From positions 806,001 through 870,000 of the forward strand of contig JAXHLT010000003.1 of the NCBI GenBank assembly GCA_034521955.1: DNA of 64,000 nt, given 5' to 3'. Numbering within the stretch: the stretch's first letter is position 1; each line of letters begins with the position of its first letter. This document shows positions 63,673 through 64,000 of this stretch, one piece after another. The position numbers and the translations under genes were made by a program. This DNA comes from M55B127 sp034521955. Its GTDB lineage: Bacteria > Bacillota > Halanaerobiia > Halanaerobiales > M55B127. The notes beneath the pieces were generated by a model. It had not been told where the DNA came from and searched no databases. It worked only from the letters and a program-made list of their open reading frames with translations.

Positions 63673-64000
63673 CTAAATCAAATATACTAAAAGCAGTTGC
63701 CCTAGACCAATAATAAAACCTATTACCCCACCTAAATACTCAATATGTTTTAATTCCCGGTCAGCAATCTCTAAAACTATCTCTTCAACTTTTATTAACG
63801 GAAATGATTTTATCTTTTCCTCAATCATTTCTTTTAAGTCTACTTCATCTTTGATCTGATTAGCAAAATTATCAACCCAACTATCAAAGTTGTTATCAAT
63901 TTCATCCTGTACGATTTCTGTTAATATCTCACGGCTGATATCTTTTAACATCTTGGGCATTACATACTTAAAGTTTTTATTGATCTTTTTTTCAATAGTT
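63673..64000 (-). CDS. DUF445 family membrane protein, 3' part
   Basis: The C-terminal part of a DUF445 protein. ISREILTEIVQDEIDNNFDS, LKEMIEEKIKSFPLIKVEEI and VLEIADRELKHIEYLGGVIG, then a final hydrophobic helix (FIIGLGQLLLVYLI), are typical of the family (YheB-like). The frame stays open past residue 1 of the longest internal start (ATG 63960) to the window edge, so the true start lies outside. Function unknown. Confidence 0.8.
   Translation of the reverse strand, partial: TIEKKINKNFKYVMPKMLKDISREILTEIVQDEIDNNFDSWVDNFANQIKDEVDLKEMIEEKIKSFPLIKVEEIVLEIADRELKHIEYLGGVIGFIIGLGQLLLVYLI

Noticed and set aside
1..64000. tRNA, rRNA, tmRNA or SRP RNA genes
   Set aside because: I looked for T-loop sequences, anticodon-arm structures and the known conserved blocks and found none in the gaps between genes.

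Overview
The window is AT-rich (low-GC) DNA. The gene content is that of a Firmicute: T-box leaders on pheST and thrS, an attenuator-type leader on infC-rpmI-rplT, Asp23 beside nusB, and the block alaS-ireB-ruvX-DUF1292-mltG-trmR-trhP in the Bacillus order. It also holds a complete pilMNOPQ set with a PilQ secretin, and a secretin only makes sense with an outer membrane. A low-GC diderm Firmicute such as a member of the Halanaerobiales fits best. This is inference from gene content; no rRNA is present. Nearly all genes lie on the minus strand.

Layout. 0-1.6 kb: a prepilin cut by the left edge, a broken PilX-like gene, and a short RNA gene with its own terminator and a promoter covered by a perfect 7-1-7 Fur-type palindrome. 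2-9.6 kb: GyrI-like protein (+), exonuclease III, nusB, DUF2273, a small Asp23-like protein, Asp23, an FAD oxidoreductase, efp, an M24 peptidase, aroQ, aroB, aroK. 9.6-30 kb: a large type IV pilus locus (two tandem O-antigen-ligase-like proteins, aroC, pilQ-P-O-N-M, prepilin peptidase, pilins and minor pilins, pilC, pilT, pilB, then a second minor-pilin set). 30-35 kb: aroE, an EamA transporter, Crp/Fnr and Fur regulators around a small zinc protein, AbrB (+), SleB-like hydrolase, YqeG. 35-43 kb: the trhP-trmR-mltG-ruvX-ireB-alaS block and tyrS. 44-47.5 kb: a trk potassium-uptake operon bracketed by two related, hairpin-rich sequences. 47.6-64 kb: PBP1a (+), mutS2, polX, cvpA, zapA, pheT-pheS with a T-box and a tiny yqzL gene, a SpoU methyltransferase, rplT-rpmI-infC, thrS, and a DUF445 protein cut by the right edge.

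Reading-frame quality is uneven. Almost every gene from 9.6 to 26.3 kb is split by one or more small indels, and so are alaS, mutS2, polX, a SpoU methyltransferase, rplT and infC. infC and rplT are essential, and both are restored by adding one A to an A-run. The breaks are therefore better explained by sequence or assembly indels than by gene decay. Broken genes are reported over their full restored span.

How it fits together: PilB/PilT drive pilus extension and retraction through PilC and PilMNOP, and the pilus exits through PilQ. The PilB N-terminus carries a c-di-GMP-binding type motif. The aro genes (aroC, K, B, Q, E) are interleaved with the pilus genes and supply most of the shikimate pathway. 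The most novel signals are the Fur-box small RNA at 1.5 kb, the trk operon with its PLD-like companion protein and flanking leader-like repeats, and unusual pilus proteins (a secretin with C-terminal LysM domains and a large minor pilin with a chitobiase-type C-terminal domain).
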